In this document: piece after piece, positions 36,310-45,802 of the stretch
Layout of the letters: each line of letters begins with the position of its first letter
Numbering within the stretch: the first letter of the stretch is position 1
Assembly (NCBI GenBank): GCA_003762875.1
Contig: RIBL01000014.1
Coordinates: forward strand, 1 to 64,000
DNA length: 64,000 nt
From: Muribaculaceae bacterium Isolate-110 (HZI)
GTDB lineage: Bacteria > Bacteroidota > Bacteroidia > Bacteroidales > Muribaculaceae
Direction: 5' to 3'
Position numbers and translations under genes: made by a program
The notes under the pieces: model-generated
Database searches by the model: none
Seen by the model: only the letters and a program-made list of their open reading frames with translations
What the model was told of the DNA's origin: nothing

Positions 36310-38001
36310 ATGATGAAAAAAAATTACCGTCTCGCGCTCCTCAGCCTCGCGATGGCAGCTTTCACGAGCTCATCAGCAGCCGAATACGTTTCAGAAGTAT
36401 GGTGCCCCGATCTGGGCAACGGCAAATACATGAACCCCATCATTGACGCCGACTATTCCGACCCTGACGTAGTGCGCGTAGGCGATGATTATTACATGAC
36501 TGCATCGAGCTTCTCCGACATCCCCGGACTCCCCGTGCTCCACTCCAAAGACCTCGTAAACTGGACCATAATCGGCCACGCCATCGAAGTTATGCCCGAC
36601 TATGCCAAATTTGCCACCCCCAACCACGGCAACGCCGTCTGGGCTCCGGCCATACGCTATCACAACGGAGAGTTTTACATCTACTACGGCGACCCCGACC
36701 TGGGCATCTTCATGACCAAGACCAAAAATCCCGCCGGTCCGTGGGAACCCCTCGTGCTCGTCTATCCCACCAAAGGCGTCATCGACCCCTGCCCCTTCTG
36801 GGACGAGGACGGCAAAGCCTATCTGGCCCACGGATATGCAGGCAGCCGCGCAGGTGTCAAGAGCATCATCGGCATGATCGAAATGACACCCGACGGCAAG
36901 TCGACCATCGGACAAGACCGCGTGATATATGACGGACACCTCGAGAACGAGACCATCGAAGGCGCGAAGATGTACAAGCGCGGCGACTGGTATTACATCT
37001 TCTCACCCGCCGGAGGCGTGTCCACCGGCTGGCAGGAAGTGCTCCGCTCCAAAAATCCCTGGGGCCCCTATGAAGTGCGCAACGTCATGGAGCAGGGCGA
37101 CACCGACATGAACGGCCCCCACCAGGGCGCATGGATCGACACCCCCGACGGTAAAGAGCACTGGTTCATACACTTCCAGGACAAAGGCCCATACGGACGC
37201 GTAGTCAACCTCGAGCCCATGACATGGCTTGAAAACGGCTGGCCCGTAATCGGCGTCGACCCCGACGGTGACGAGCGCGGCGTGCCCGTACGCACCTACA
37301 AGAAACCCAACGTAGGCAAGACCTATCCCAAGCAGACACCCCAGGAGAGCGACGAGTTTGACTCCATTGAGCTGGGCAAACAGTGGCAGTGGAAGGACAA
37401 CCCCTCGGCACTCTGGTATCACTGCGACGCCCGTGCCTCCAAGCTCCGCCTCTTCTCCAACCTCCAGCCCGAAGGCACCACTCTCTATGACCTCCCCAAC
37501 CTCCTGCTTCAGAAATATCCCGCCCGCGACTTCACAGCCACAGCCAAAGTGCAGTTCTTCCCCCGCAAGAAAGACGGCAAAATCATGGCCGGCGAGCGCG
37601 CAGGCATCGTAGCCATGGGCTACAACTTCGGAGCCCTCGCCCTCGAGAGCCGTGAGGACGGCATCTATCTCGTGCAGACCGACTGCTACAAAGCCAACAA
37701 GGGCGGCAAGGAGACCGAGGTCGAAGCCATCAAGCTCGCCGACGGCGACAAGGAGATGTATCTGCGCATGCGTCTCGACTACACCGGCACCAAGAAACCC
37801 ACCCAGAAGCCCGACTACAAGGCCGAGGCAACATTCTTCTACAGCCTCGACGGCAAGAAGTTCACCAAGGTAGGCCGCCCCGTCAAGGTGGACGTAGGCC
37901 ACTGGATCGGTGCGAAATTCGGCCTCTTCTGCTCGCGCGACTGGCAGAGCAACGACAGCGGATGGCTTGACATCGACTGGTTTCGCGTGACAAAGAAATA
38001 A
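36310..38001 (+). CDS. GH43 family glycoside hydrolase
   Basis: A 563-residue exported enzyme. The signal peptide ends near SSAA|EYV. The five-bladed beta-propeller (about 35-330) begins NPIIDADYSDPDVVRVGDDY, whose Asp is the catalytic base. It continues with DPCPFWDEDGKAYLAHGYAGS (the pKa-tuning Asp) and ETIEGAKMYKRGDWYYIF (catalytic acid Glu). The C-terminal 200 residues form a beta-sandwich of the xylosidase type. It likely removes arabinose or xylose from pectin side chains. It heads the operon that continues with the CE8 esterase and the uronate genes. Confidence 0.9.
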   Translation: MMKKNYRLALLSLAMAAFTSSSAAEYVSEVWCPDLGNGKYMNPIIDADYSDPDVVRVGDDYYMTASSFSDIPGLPVLHSKDLVNWTIIGHAIEVMPDYAKFATPNHGNAVWAPAIRYHNGEFYIYYGDPDLGIFMTKTKNPAGPWEPLVLVYPTKGVIDPCPFWDEDGKAYLAHGYAGSRAGVKSIIGMIEMTPDGKSTIGQDRVIYDGHLENETIEGAKMYKRGDWYYIFSPAGGVSTGWQEVLRSKNPWGPYEVRNVMEQGDTDMNGPHQGAWIDTPDGKEHWFIHFQDKGPYGRVVNLEPMTWLENGWPVIGVDPDGDERGVPVRTYKKPNVGKTYPKQTPQESDEFDSIELGKQWQWKDNPSALWYHCDARASKLRLFSNLQPEGTTLYDLPNLLLQKYPARDFTATAKVQFFPRKKDGKIMAGERAGIVAMGYNFGALALESREDGIYLVQTDCYKANKGGKETEVEAIKLADGDKEMYLRMRLDYTGTKKPTQKPDYKAEATFFYSLDGKKFTKVGRPVKVDVGHWIGAKFGLFCSRDWQSNDSGWLDIDWFRVTKK

Positions 38002-38060
38002 TCATCAATCATCTCTCCTCACCTTTTTTTCAATAATACGAAAGGCAACCTTTACTGACT

Positions 38061-39035
38061 ATGAAGCTGAAACTCACAGCCCTTATAGCCGTCATGCTGC
38101 TCGGATGTCTCGGCATGCGCGCGGCCGACAACAAATGGAAACACGACATCTACGTAGCCCAGGACGGCTCGGGCGACTACAAAACCATAACCGAAGCCCT
38201 CGAAGGGATACGCGCCTATATGGAATATGTGGTCACCGTGCATATAGCCGACGGTGTGTACAAGGAGAAAGTAGTGATACCCTCGTGGCTTAAAAACGTC
38301 GTCTTTGAAGGAAAGAGCACCCAAGGCACAGTCATCACCTTTGACCACCACGCCAACATCGACAAGATGGGCACTTTCCGCACCTACACGGTCAGGGTCG
38401 ACGCCTCCGACGTGACATTCCGCAACCTCACCATCGAAAACAACGCCCCCAAGCTGGGACAGGCAGTGGCCCTGCACACCGAAGGTGACCGTCTGCACTT
38501 CATCAACTGCCGTCTGCTCGGCAATCAGGACACCCTCTTCACCGGCGGCAAGGACACCCGCCTGCTCTTTGACGGATGCTACATCGAAGGCACCACCGAC
38601 TTCATCTTCGGCCCTGCGACAGCCTACTTCAGAGAGTGCACCATCCACGCCAAGAGCAACAGCTACATCACGGCCGCATCCACACCCGAGGATGTAAAGG
38701 TGGGCTACGTGTTCGACCGATGCACACTCACAGCCGCTCCCGAAGCCACCAAGGTCTATCTCGGACGGCCCTGGCGTCCGTATGCCCACACAGTGTTTAT
38801 CAACTGTGAGATGGGTAGCCACATAGTCCCCGCCGGATGGCACAACTGGAAAGACCCTGCCAACGAGACCACGGCCCGCTATGGCGAATATGGCTCGACA
38901 GGACCCGGTGCGAAACAGGCCTCACGTGTAGGCTGGGCCAAAAATCCCTCGGCCGCCGAGGTGGCCGAGCTCCTCGACCTCGGCAAAGTCTTCAGCCACT
39001 CATCATCGTGGACCCCGGCAGACCAACAACATTAA
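38061..39035 (+). CDS. Pectinesterase (CE8)
   Basis: A 324-residue exported carbohydrate esterase that removes methyl esters from homogalacturonan. The signal peptide ends near MRA|ADN. The beta-helix carries all family motifs: GQAVAL, NQDTLF and TDFIFG (the two catalytic aspartates) and YLGRPWRPYA (the substrate arginine). Length is typical for a bare catalytic domain. It is 60 bases after GH43 and 33 bases before uxaB, so one transcript is likely. Confidence 0.94.
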   Translation: MKLKLTALIAVMLLGCLGMRAADNKWKHDIYVAQDGSGDYKTITEALEGIRAYMEYVVTVHIADGVYKEKVVIPSWLKNVVFEGKSTQGTVITFDHHANIDKMGTFRTYTVRVDASDVTFRNLTIENNAPKLGQAVALHTEGDRLHFINCRLLGNQDTLFTGGKDTRLLFDGCYIEGTTDFIFGPATAYFRECTIHAKSNSYITAASTPEDVKVGYVFDRCTLTAAPEATKVYLGRPWRPYAHTVFINCEMGSHIVPAGWHNWKDPANETTARYGEYGSTGPGAKQASRVGWAKNPSAAEVAELLDLGKVFSHSSSWTPADQQH

Positions 39036-39068
39036 GACAACAATAATAAACAATCTATACCTATAACA

Positions 39069-40550
39069 ATGAAAGCTTTAAACAAATTGACAGCCCCCAA
39101 GGCAGTCGCACCCGAGAGAATCATTCAGTTTGGTGAAGGCAACTTCCTTCGCGCTTTTGTCGACTGGATTATCAAAAACATGAACGACAAGACCGACTTC
39201 AACTCATCGGTAGTCGTAGTGCAGGGCACACCCGATGCCTTCGTGATGCAGCTTCTCCAGGGTCAGGACTGTCTCTACCACGTGAACCTCCAGGGCCGTC
39301 TCGACGGCGAGGTTGTCAATTCTTTCACCCGTGTTGACGTCATCAGCCGCGGCCTCAGCCCCTTCACCCAGACCGACGCTTTCTTCGCACTGGCCGACCA
39401 GCCCGAGATGCGCTTCGTAATCTCCAACACCACCGAGGCAGGTATCGCCTATGACGACACCTGCAAGCTCTCCGACCGTCCCGCCGCCTCATATCCCGGC
39501 AAGCTCACCCAGCTCCTCTACCGCCGCTACAAGACATTCAACGGCGCACCCGACAAGGGCTTCATCATCATGCCCTGCGAGCTCATATTTGAGAACGGAC
39601 ACCACCTCAAGGAAATCATCAACAAGTACATCGAGCTCTGGAAAGAAGACCTCGCAGCCGACTATGAGGGCTTCAAGACATGGTTCAACACCTACTGCTA
39701 CGTATGCGCCACCCTCGTTGACCGCATCGTGCCCGGATTCCCCCGCAAGGAGATTGCCGAAATCCAGGAAAAACTCGGCTACAAGGACAACATCGTAGTG
39801 CAGGGCGAAGCTTTCCACCTCTGGGTTATCGAGCGCGCGTCCAACATGACTCTCGAGCAGCTCCGCGCCGAATTCCCCGCCGAGAAGGCCGGCCTCCAGG
39901 TGCTCATCACCGACTCCGAGGCTCCCTACCACGAACGTAAGGTGACCCTGCTCAACGGCCCGCACACAGTGCTCTCGCCCGTAGCATTCCTCAGCGGCGT
40001 CAACATCGTGCGCGACGCATGCAACCACCCCGTGCTCGGCAAGTATATCCACAAGGTGCAGTTTGACGAGCTCATGCAGACCCTCAACCTCCCCATGGAA
40101 GAGCTTCAGAAGTTTGGTGCCGACGTGCTCGAGCGTTTCAACAACCCCTACGTCGACCACCAGGTGACCTCGATCATGCTCAACTCCTTCCCCAAATACC
40201 AGACCCGCGACCTGCCCGGCCTCAAGGTATATCTCGAGCGCAAGGGCGAGCTCCCCAAGGGTCTCGTGCTCGGCCTCGCAGCCCTCATCACCTACTACAA
40301 GGGCGGCAAGCGTGAGGACGGCACCGAAATCAAGCCCCAGGACGACCAGAAGATCATGGATCTCCTCACCGAGCTCTGGGCCACAGGCGACACCCGCAAG
40401 GTAGCCGAAGGCGTTCTCGCCGCCAAAGACCTCATCTGGGGCGAACACGGCGACCTCAACACCATCCCCGGCCTCACCGACCTCGTTGTCGAGTATCTCG
40501 ACAAGATCCAGGCCAAGGGCATGCTCGAGACCGTCAAGGAAATCATCTAA
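39069..40550 (+). CDS. uxaB: Tagaturonate reductase (altronate oxidoreductase)
   Basis: A 493-residue NAD-dependent polyol dehydrogenase family enzyme that reduces D-tagaturonate to D-altronate in the cytoplasm. The N-terminal Rossmann region starts with RIIQFGEGNFLRAFVDW. The central catalytic helix region includes the conserved FIIMPCELIFENGHHLKEII and LNGPHTVLSPVAFL blocks. Together with the adjacent uxaA and uxaC it defines the galacturonate isomerase pathway. A family C repeat separates it from uxaA. Confidence 0.94.
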   Translation: MKALNKLTAPKAVAPERIIQFGEGNFLRAFVDWIIKNMNDKTDFNSSVVVVQGTPDAFVMQLLQGQDCLYHVNLQGRLDGEVVNSFTRVDVISRGLSPFTQTDAFFALADQPEMRFVISNTTEAGIAYDDTCKLSDRPAASYPGKLTQLLYRRYKTFNGAPDKGFIIMPCELIFENGHHLKEIINKYIELWKEDLAADYEGFKTWFNTYCYVCATLVDRIVPGFPRKEIAEIQEKLGYKDNIVVQGEAFHLWVIERASNMTLEQLRAEFPAEKAGLQVLITDSEAPYHERKVTLLNGPHTVLSPVAFLSGVNIVRDACNHPVLGKYIHKVQFDELMQTLNLPMEELQKFGADVLERFNNPYVDHQVTSIMLNSFPKYQTRDLPGLKVYLERKGELPKGLVLGLAALITYYKGGKREDGTEIKPQDDQKIMDLLTELWATGDTRKVAEGVLAAKDLIWGEHGDLNTIPGLTDLVVEYLDKIQAKGMLETVKEII

Positions 40551-40551
40551 A

Positions 40552-40686
40552 TTTTGTTTTCGCGAGCGAAGACAAAAGGTTATAAGGTTATGGGGTTATA
40601 AGGTTAGGAAGTGTCAGTCTGTGACATCCGATTTTCCCCCACCTCTGCTATCCCTGACCTTATAACCTCATAACTTTATAATCTTT
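40552..40686. repeat. Family C element, copy 1
   Basis: It begins right after the uxaB stop with a 12-base hairpin TTTTGTTTTCGC-ga-GCGAAGACAAAA (40552-40577, one wobble at base 7). Next comes GGTTATAAGGTTATGGGG, and after about 50 unrelated bases the inverted form CCTTATAACCTCATAAC (to 40686). It lies inside the operon. Confidence 0.8.
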
Positions 40687-40706
40687 TTAAGCCCAGCTTA
40701 AAACTC

Positions 40707-42221
40707 ATGAAGGATTTTCTCAAAATCAATCCCGCCGACAATGTGGCCGTAGCCATCAACCCTCTGGCCGAGGGCACTGTGGTCAGCGTCGAAGGCGCGG
40801 GCGACATCACGCTCGTAAGCGACATTCCTGCGGGTCATAAATTTGCCCTGCGCGACATCGCCGAGGGCGAAAACGTCATCAAATACGGATTTCCCATCGG
40901 TCACGCGCGCCACGCCGTAGCCAAGGGCCATTTCCTCGACCATAACGACATCAAGACCAACCTCGAGGGTCAGCTCGACTACTCCGACATAGCCATCAAC
41001 AGCCACGACTGCCCCGCCCCCGGCTCGGCTCTCAAAGGCAAGGAAGCGACATTTCGCGGCTATGTGCGTCCCGACGGACAGGTAGGCATCCGCAACGAGC
41101 TCTGGGTCATCCCCACAGTGGGATGCGTAAACGGCATCGTCAAGCAGATAGTGGACCGCGTCAACGCCGAGACCGGAGCCGAGGGTGTCGACGGCATCTT
41201 CGGATTTCCCCACAACTATGGCTGCTCGCAGCTCGGTGACGACCATGAAAACACCAAGAAGATACTCCGCGACATGGTGCTCCACCCCAATGCGGGCGGC
41301 ATACTCGTGGTAGGCCTCGGATGTGAGAACAACCAGCCCAAGATATTCGAGGAATTCTGCGGCGACTATGACCGCGACCGCGTGAAATTCATGGTGTGTC
41401 AGGAAGTCGAGGGCGACGAAGTGGAGACCGGCGTGAAAATGCTCACCGCCCTCTACGAGCAAGCCCGCAAATGCGAGCGCACCGAAGTGCCCGCCTCCAA
41501 GCTGCGCATCGGCCTCAAGTGTGGCGGCTCCGACGGCTTCTCGGGCATCACAGCCAACCCGCTGCTGGGCGAGTTTTCCGACTGGCTCTGTGACGTCGAA
41601 GGCGGCACCACCGTACTCACCGAAGTGCCCGAAATGTTTGGCGCGGAGACCATCCTCATGAAGCGTTGCGCCTCTGACGCCCTGCTCGGACAGACCGTAT
41701 CGCTCATCAACAACTTCAAGCAATACTTCCTTAGCCACGGCGAGCCCGTAGGCGAGAATCCCTCGCCCGGCAACAAGGCCGGCGGCATCTCCACACTCGA
41801 GGAGAAAGCCCTCGGCTGCACCCAGAAGTCGGGCAAGAGCCCAGTATTCGGCGTCATGGAGTATGGCGAGCGCATCAGCGAGCACGGCCTCAACCTGCTC
41901 TCGGCCCCCGGCAACGACCTCGTGGCCTCGACAGCACTGGCTGCCGCTGGCTGTCAGATGGTGCTCTTCACCACCGGCCGCGGCACACCCTTCGGCACTT
42001 TTGTCCCCACGATGAAAATATCCACCAACTCGGGCCTCGCACAGCGCAAACCCACTTGGATTGACTTCAACGCCGGACGCCTTGTCGAAGACCAGTCAAT
42101 GGAGCAGGTAGTAAGCGAGTTTATCGACTATGTGCTCAGCGTAGCCAACGGCGAGCAGGTCAACTCGGAGAAAGCCGGCATACACGAAATCGCCATCTTC
42201 AAAAACGGCGTGACACTCTAA
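40707..42221 (+). CDS. uxaA: Altronate dehydratase
   Basis: A 504-residue full-length UxaA that dehydrates D-altronate to 2-keto-3-deoxy-D-gluconate. The N-terminal SAF-like domain (about 1-95) contains NPLAEGTVV and IKYGFPIGHA. The large catalytic domain includes GYVRPDGQVGIRNELWVIPTVGCVN, FPHNYGCSQLGDDHENT and GLKCGGSDGFSGITANP. It precedes uxaC by 78 bases. No KDG kinase or aldolase lies in the window, so its product must be handled elsewhere. Confidence 0.95.
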   Translation: MKDFLKINPADNVAVAINPLAEGTVVSVEGAGDITLVSDIPAGHKFALRDIAEGENVIKYGFPIGHARHAVAKGHFLDHNDIKTNLEGQLDYSDIAINSHDCPAPGSALKGKEATFRGYVRPDGQVGIRNELWVIPTVGCVNGIVKQIVDRVNAETGAEGVDGIFGFPHNYGCSQLGDDHENTKKILRDMVLHPNAGGILVVGLGCENNQPKIFEEFCGDYDRDRVKFMVCQEVEGDEVETGVKMLTALYEQARKCERTEVPASKLRIGLKCGGSDGFSGITANPLLGEFSDWLCDVEGGTTVLTEVPEMFGAETILMKRCASDALLGQTVSLINNFKQYFLSHGEPVGENPSPGNKAGGISTLEEKALGCTQKSGKSPVFGVMEYGERISEHGLNLLSAPGNDLVASTALAAAGCQMVLFTTGRGTPFGTFVPTMKISTNSGLAQRKPTWIDFNAGRLVEDQSMEQVVSEFIDYVLSVANGEQVNSEKAGIHEIAIFKNGVTL

Positions 42222-42299
42222 GAGAGAGTGTGTGTTCAATCCCCCCAATCTAAAAAAATAACACCAACATTACTAATTTTTCATAATTCCACAATTATT

Positions 42300-43715
42300 A
42301 TGAAACCATTCATGGACGAAAACTTCCTGCTGCAGACCGAGACTGCACAGAAACTATATCACGAGCATGCGGCCAAGATGCCCATCATCGACTATCACTG
42401 CCACCTCATCCCCAAGATGGTGGCCGACGACCACCGCTTCAAGTCAATCACCGAGATATGGCTTGGCGGAGACCACTACAAGTGGCGCGCCATGCGCTCC
42501 AACGGTGTGGAGGAGCGTTTCTGCACAGGCACTGACACCACCGACTGGGAAAAATTCCAGAAGTGGGCCGAGACCGTACCCTACACCTTCCGCAACCCCC
42601 TCTACCACTGGACACACCTCGAGCTCAAGACAGCCTTCGGCATCGACAAGCTGCTCAACCCCGAGACCGCACGCGAAATCTTTGAAGCCTGCAATGACAA
42701 GCTGCTCAACGACCCCTCGATGACCGCACGTGGCCTCATGCGCCGCTACAACGTCGAGACCGTCTGCACCACCGACGACCCCGTTGACTCGCTCGAATAT
42801 CACAAGGCCGTGCGCGACAGCGGCTTTGAAATCAAGATGCTCCCCACCTGGCGTCCCGACAAGGCCATGGCCGTCGAGGTGCCCGCCGAGTTCCGCGCCT
42901 ATGTCGAGAAACTCGCCGAAATGTCGGGTGTGACCATCAATAAGTTCAGCGACATGATCGACGCCCTTCAGAAGCGTCACGACTTCTTCGAGGAAATGGG
43001 CTGCCGCCTCTCCGACCACGGCATCGAAGAGTTCTATGCCGCCGACTACACCGACGCCGAGATTGAGGAAATCTTTAACAAAGTGTATGGAGGCAAAGAG
43101 CTCACAGCCGAGGAAATCAACAAGTTCAAGAGCGCGATGATGATTATCTTCGGCGAGATGGACTACGAGTCGGGCTGGACACAGCAGTTCCACTACGGAG
43201 CCATCCGCAACAACAACACCAAGATGTTCAAGCTCCTTGGCCCCGACACCGGCTTCGACTCCATCGGCGAGTTTACCACAGCCAAGACCTGCGCCAAGTA
43301 TCTCGACAAGCTCAACACCCGCGGCAAGCTCACCAAGACCATCCTCTACAACCTCAACCCCAGTGCCAACGAAGTCATCGCCACTATGCTCGGTAACTTC
43401 CAGGACGGCAGCGTAGCCGGCAAGATACAGTTTGGCTCAGGATGGTGGTTCCTCGACCAGAAAGACGGCATGCAGAAACAGATGAACGCCCTGTCGTTGC
43501 TGGGTCTGCTCAGCCGCTTCGTAGGCATGCTCACCGACTCGCGCTCATTCCTCTCCTACCCTCGTCACGAATACTTCCGCCGCACACTCTGCAACCTCGT
43601 AGGCAACGACATCGAGAACGGAGAGATTCCCTACACCGGCTATGAAGAGCAGCGCGTCAACCAGATGATCGAAGACATCTGCTACAACAATGCCAAAAAC
43701 TATTTCAAATTCTAA
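42300..43715 (+). CDS. uxaC: Uronate isomerase
   Basis: A 471-residue amidohydrolase-fold isomerase that interconverts galacturonate with tagaturonate and glucuronate with fructuronate. The metal-binding start IIDYHCHLIPKMVADD is intact, as are VETVCTTDDPVDSLE and WTQQFHYGAIRNNNTKMF. ATG 42300 was chosen; an earlier in-frame ATG at 42228 would add 24 residues with no family character. The transporter gene begins 3 bases after its stop. Confidence 0.96.
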   Translation: MKPFMDENFLLQTETAQKLYHEHAAKMPIIDYHCHLIPKMVADDHRFKSITEIWLGGDHYKWRAMRSNGVEERFCTGTDTTDWEKFQKWAETVPYTFRNPLYHWTHLELKTAFGIDKLLNPETAREIFEACNDKLLNDPSMTARGLMRRYNVETVCTTDDPVDSLEYHKAVRDSGFEIKMLPTWRPDKAMAVEVPAEFRAYVEKLAEMSGVTINKFSDMIDALQKRHDFFEEMGCRLSDHGIEEFYAADYTDAEIEEIFNKVYGGKELTAEEINKFKSAMMIIFGEMDYESGWTQQFHYGAIRNNNTKMFKLLGPDTGFDSIGEFTTAKTCAKYLDKLNTRGKLTKTILYNLNPSANEVIATMLGNFQDGSVAGKIQFGSGWWFLDQKDGMQKQMNALSLLGLLSRFVGMLTDSRSFLSYPRHEYFRRTLCNLVGNDIENGEIPYTGYEEQRVNQMIEDICYNNAKNYFKF

Positions 43716-43718
43716 CAT

Positions 43719-45218
43719 ATGGCATCAGCAACCTCACCCCTCGCAGCGGCCAATCAGAAGATGACCAACTTCCGTTGGACCATCTGTGCCCTGCTCTTCC
43801 TTGCCACAACCGTCAACTACATGGACCGTCAGGTGCTCTCGCTCACCTGGAAAGAGTTCATCGCTCCTGAATTTCACTGGACCGACACCAACTACGGTCT
43901 GATCACAGCCGTCTTCTCCATCGTCTATGCCGTGGCCAACCTCCTGGCAGGCCGCTTCATCGACTGGATGGGCACCAAGAAAGGCTACCTCTGGGCCATC
44001 GGCGTATGGTCGGCCGGCGCGTGTCTCCACGCAGTCTGCGGCGTAGCCACCGAATGGACCCTCGGCATCCACGACGCCGCCGGTCTGGTCAAAGCCACAG
44101 GTGACGTGGCCATGACCATCGCCACCGTATCGGTCTACTTCTTCCTTGCGGCCCGCACCATCCTCGCTCTCGGCGAGGCCGGTAACTTCCCCGCCGCCAT
44201 CAAGGTGACAGCCGAATACTTCCCCAAGCGCGACCGCGCCTATGCAACCTCAATCTTCAACGCCGGCTCGGCCGTGGGCGCGCTCATCGCACCCTTCACC
44301 ATCGGTCCGCTCGCTATGTTCTTCAAGAGCATCGGATGGGGCAACGGATGGGAGATGGCCTTCATCATCATCGGTGCACTCGGCTTCATCTGGATGGGAT
44401 TCTGGATTTTCCTCTACACCAAACCCGCTGAAAGCAGCCACGTCAACGCAGCCGAACTCGCCTATATCGAGCAGGACAACCACGCCGACGAGACCGCCCG
44501 CGAGAAAGCCGTGACCGAGGACAGCGACACCGCCACAATCCCCTTCATCAAGTGCTTCAAGTATCCCCAGACATGGGCCGTATTCTTCGGCAAATTCCTC
44601 ACCGACGGTGTGTGGTGGTTCTTCCTCTTCTGGACACCCGCCTACATCACCGACGTGTTCAAGCTCTCCACCTCGTCGGGCGAAGGCATGCTGATGATCT
44701 TCGTGCTCTATCTCATCACAATGCTCTCCATCTATGGCGGCAAGCTCCCGACCATATTCATCGACCGCGCGGCAGCCAAGGGCCTCAACATCGACCCCTA
44801 CGCAGCACGCATGCGCGCCATGCTCATCTTTGCAGTGTTCCCCCTGCTGGCCCTCCTCGCCCAGCCCCTCAGCTCGCTATCGCCCTGGCTCCCCATCATC
44901 ATCATCGGTATAGCCGGAGCCGCCCACCAGTCATGGAGTGCCAACATCTACTCGGTCGTAGGTGACATGTTCCCCAAGTCGACCATCGCCACCATCATCG
45001 GCATCGGCGGCATGGCCGGAGGTCTCGGATCATTCCTCATCAACTACTGCTCAGGCATCCTCTTTGACTATGCTGCCCAGAGCAACATGTCATTCATGAG
45101 CTTCCAGGGCAAGCCCGCAGGCTACTTCATCGTATTCTGCATCTGCGGCGTAGCCTATCTCGTAGGATGGCTCATCATGAAGGTGCTCGTGCCCCGCTAC
45201 AAGCAGGTAATCCCCTAA
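43719..45218 (+). CDS. exuT: MFS hexuronate transporter
   Basis: A 499-residue major facilitator with about 12 membrane helices, of the anion:cation symporter (ExuT/GudP) branch. The first helix region has the branch motif TTVNYMDRQVLSLTW, and the loop 2-3 motif is GRFIDWMGTKKGY. The RTILALGEAGNFPAAIKVTAEYFPKRDRAYATS segment is strongly conserved in ExuT-like proteins. It should import galacturonate and glucuronate into the cytoplasm. It ends the operon, and its stop codon directly abuts the left end of a family B element. Confidence 0.9.
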   Translation: MASATSPLAAANQKMTNFRWTICALLFLATTVNYMDRQVLSLTWKEFIAPEFHWTDTNYGLITAVFSIVYAVANLLAGRFIDWMGTKKGYLWAIGVWSAGACLHAVCGVATEWTLGIHDAAGLVKATGDVAMTIATVSVYFFLAARTILALGEAGNFPAAIKVTAEYFPKRDRAYATSIFNAGSAVGALIAPFTIGPLAMFFKSIGWGNGWEMAFIIIGALGFIWMGFWIFLYTKPAESSHVNAAELAYIEQDNHADETAREKAVTEDSDTATIPFIKCFKYPQTWAVFFGKFLTDGVWWFFLFWTPAYITDVFKLSTSSGEGMLMIFVLYLITMLSIYGGKLPTIFIDRAAAKGLNIDPYAARMRAMLIFAVFPLLALLAQPLSSLSPWLPIIIIGIAGAAHQSWSANIYSVVGDMFPKSTIATIIGIGGMAGGLGSFLINYCSGILFDYAAQSNMSFMSFQGKPAGYFIVFCICGVAYLVGWLIMKVLVPRYKQVIP

Positions 45219-45554
45219 GAGGTTGTTTAAAAACAAATGTGAAAGCCGGAGTCCATTCTCTTGAGATGGATTTTGGGATGAATTGAAGGAGCAATGCTGT
45301 AGCATTGTGACTGAAATTCAGCACGAAATACATCCAAGAGAATGGATGCAAACAAGCATTTTTTATAACTTCAATAAAGCAATTTTAATGTATAATAATG
45401 TTAATATAAGTTACTATCGCCTGCATGGATGTCTTTTTGGCTCCCCTGTCCCTAATCTTCAGTCACCATGCTACAGCATGGCTCCTTCAGATTATGAACA
45501 GGTTAGCTCAAAAATACATCCACTCCGGCTTCACATTTGTTATTAAACAACCTC
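45219..45554. repeat. Family B inverted-repeat element, copy 2 (compound)
   Basis: A 336-base unit with ends GAGGTTGTTTAAAAACAAATG and its near inverse. Inside are two smaller inverted modules facing each other, each centred on a hairpin: CAATGC-TGTA-GCATTG (45292-45306) and, on the other strand, CCATGC-TGTA-GCATGG (45466-45481). The modules are bounded by CCATTCTCTTG/CAAGAGAATGG and by GGATGT/ACATCC. An 87-codon frame inside has no coding character. Confidence 0.85.
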
Positions 45555-45588
45555 TAAACCTCTGAGAAGACACCACAAAGTCTCTTAA

Positions 45589-45652
45589 ATATCACGACAG
45601 GAGTACAGGAGTAAGATTTCATCCTCTCTGTACTCCTGTCACGATTTTATTA
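45589..45652. repeat. Family A palindromic repeat, copy 4
   Basis: GACAGGAGTACAG (45596-45608) pairs perfectly with 45628-45640, identical in core to copy 2. The flanks are shorter than in other copies. Confidence 0.75.
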
Positions 45653-45681
45653 ACCGCATTAAGAGACAGTGCCACTCTTAA

Positions 45682-45708
45682 TTTTTCAAACTTTTGTATT
45701 TTTGTACC
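45682..45708. repeat. Family D partial end (reverse orientation)
   Basis: TTTTTCAAACTTTTGTATTT resembles the right arm of the family D element at 27135-27160. It lies just upstream of the ferredoxin promoter. No partner arm is visible. Confidence 0.4.
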
Positions 45709-45718
45709 GCATAAAAAT

Positions 45719-45749
45719 TTTGACGATTGAGGGAAAAGCATTACCTTTG
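45719..45749 (+). promoter_or_regulatory. Strong promoter of the ferredoxin gene
   Basis: TTTG (45719-45722) and TACCTTTG (45742-45749) with a 19-base spacer match the full Bacteroidetes -33/-7 consensus, one of the two best two-part promoters in the window. Confidence 0.8.
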
Positions 45750-45802
45750 TCGGACAATTCAACAATAACGAAGTTTTTTATCCATCTTAATCCTACTAAA
45801 CA

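Noticed and set aside
40698-41885. A 395-codon minus-strand frame opposite uxaA
   Set aside because: It is antisense to conserved UxaA sequence, with no recognisable domain.
45283-45546. An 87-codon frame in the family B element
   Set aside because: It lies wholly inside nested inverted repeats and has no coding character.
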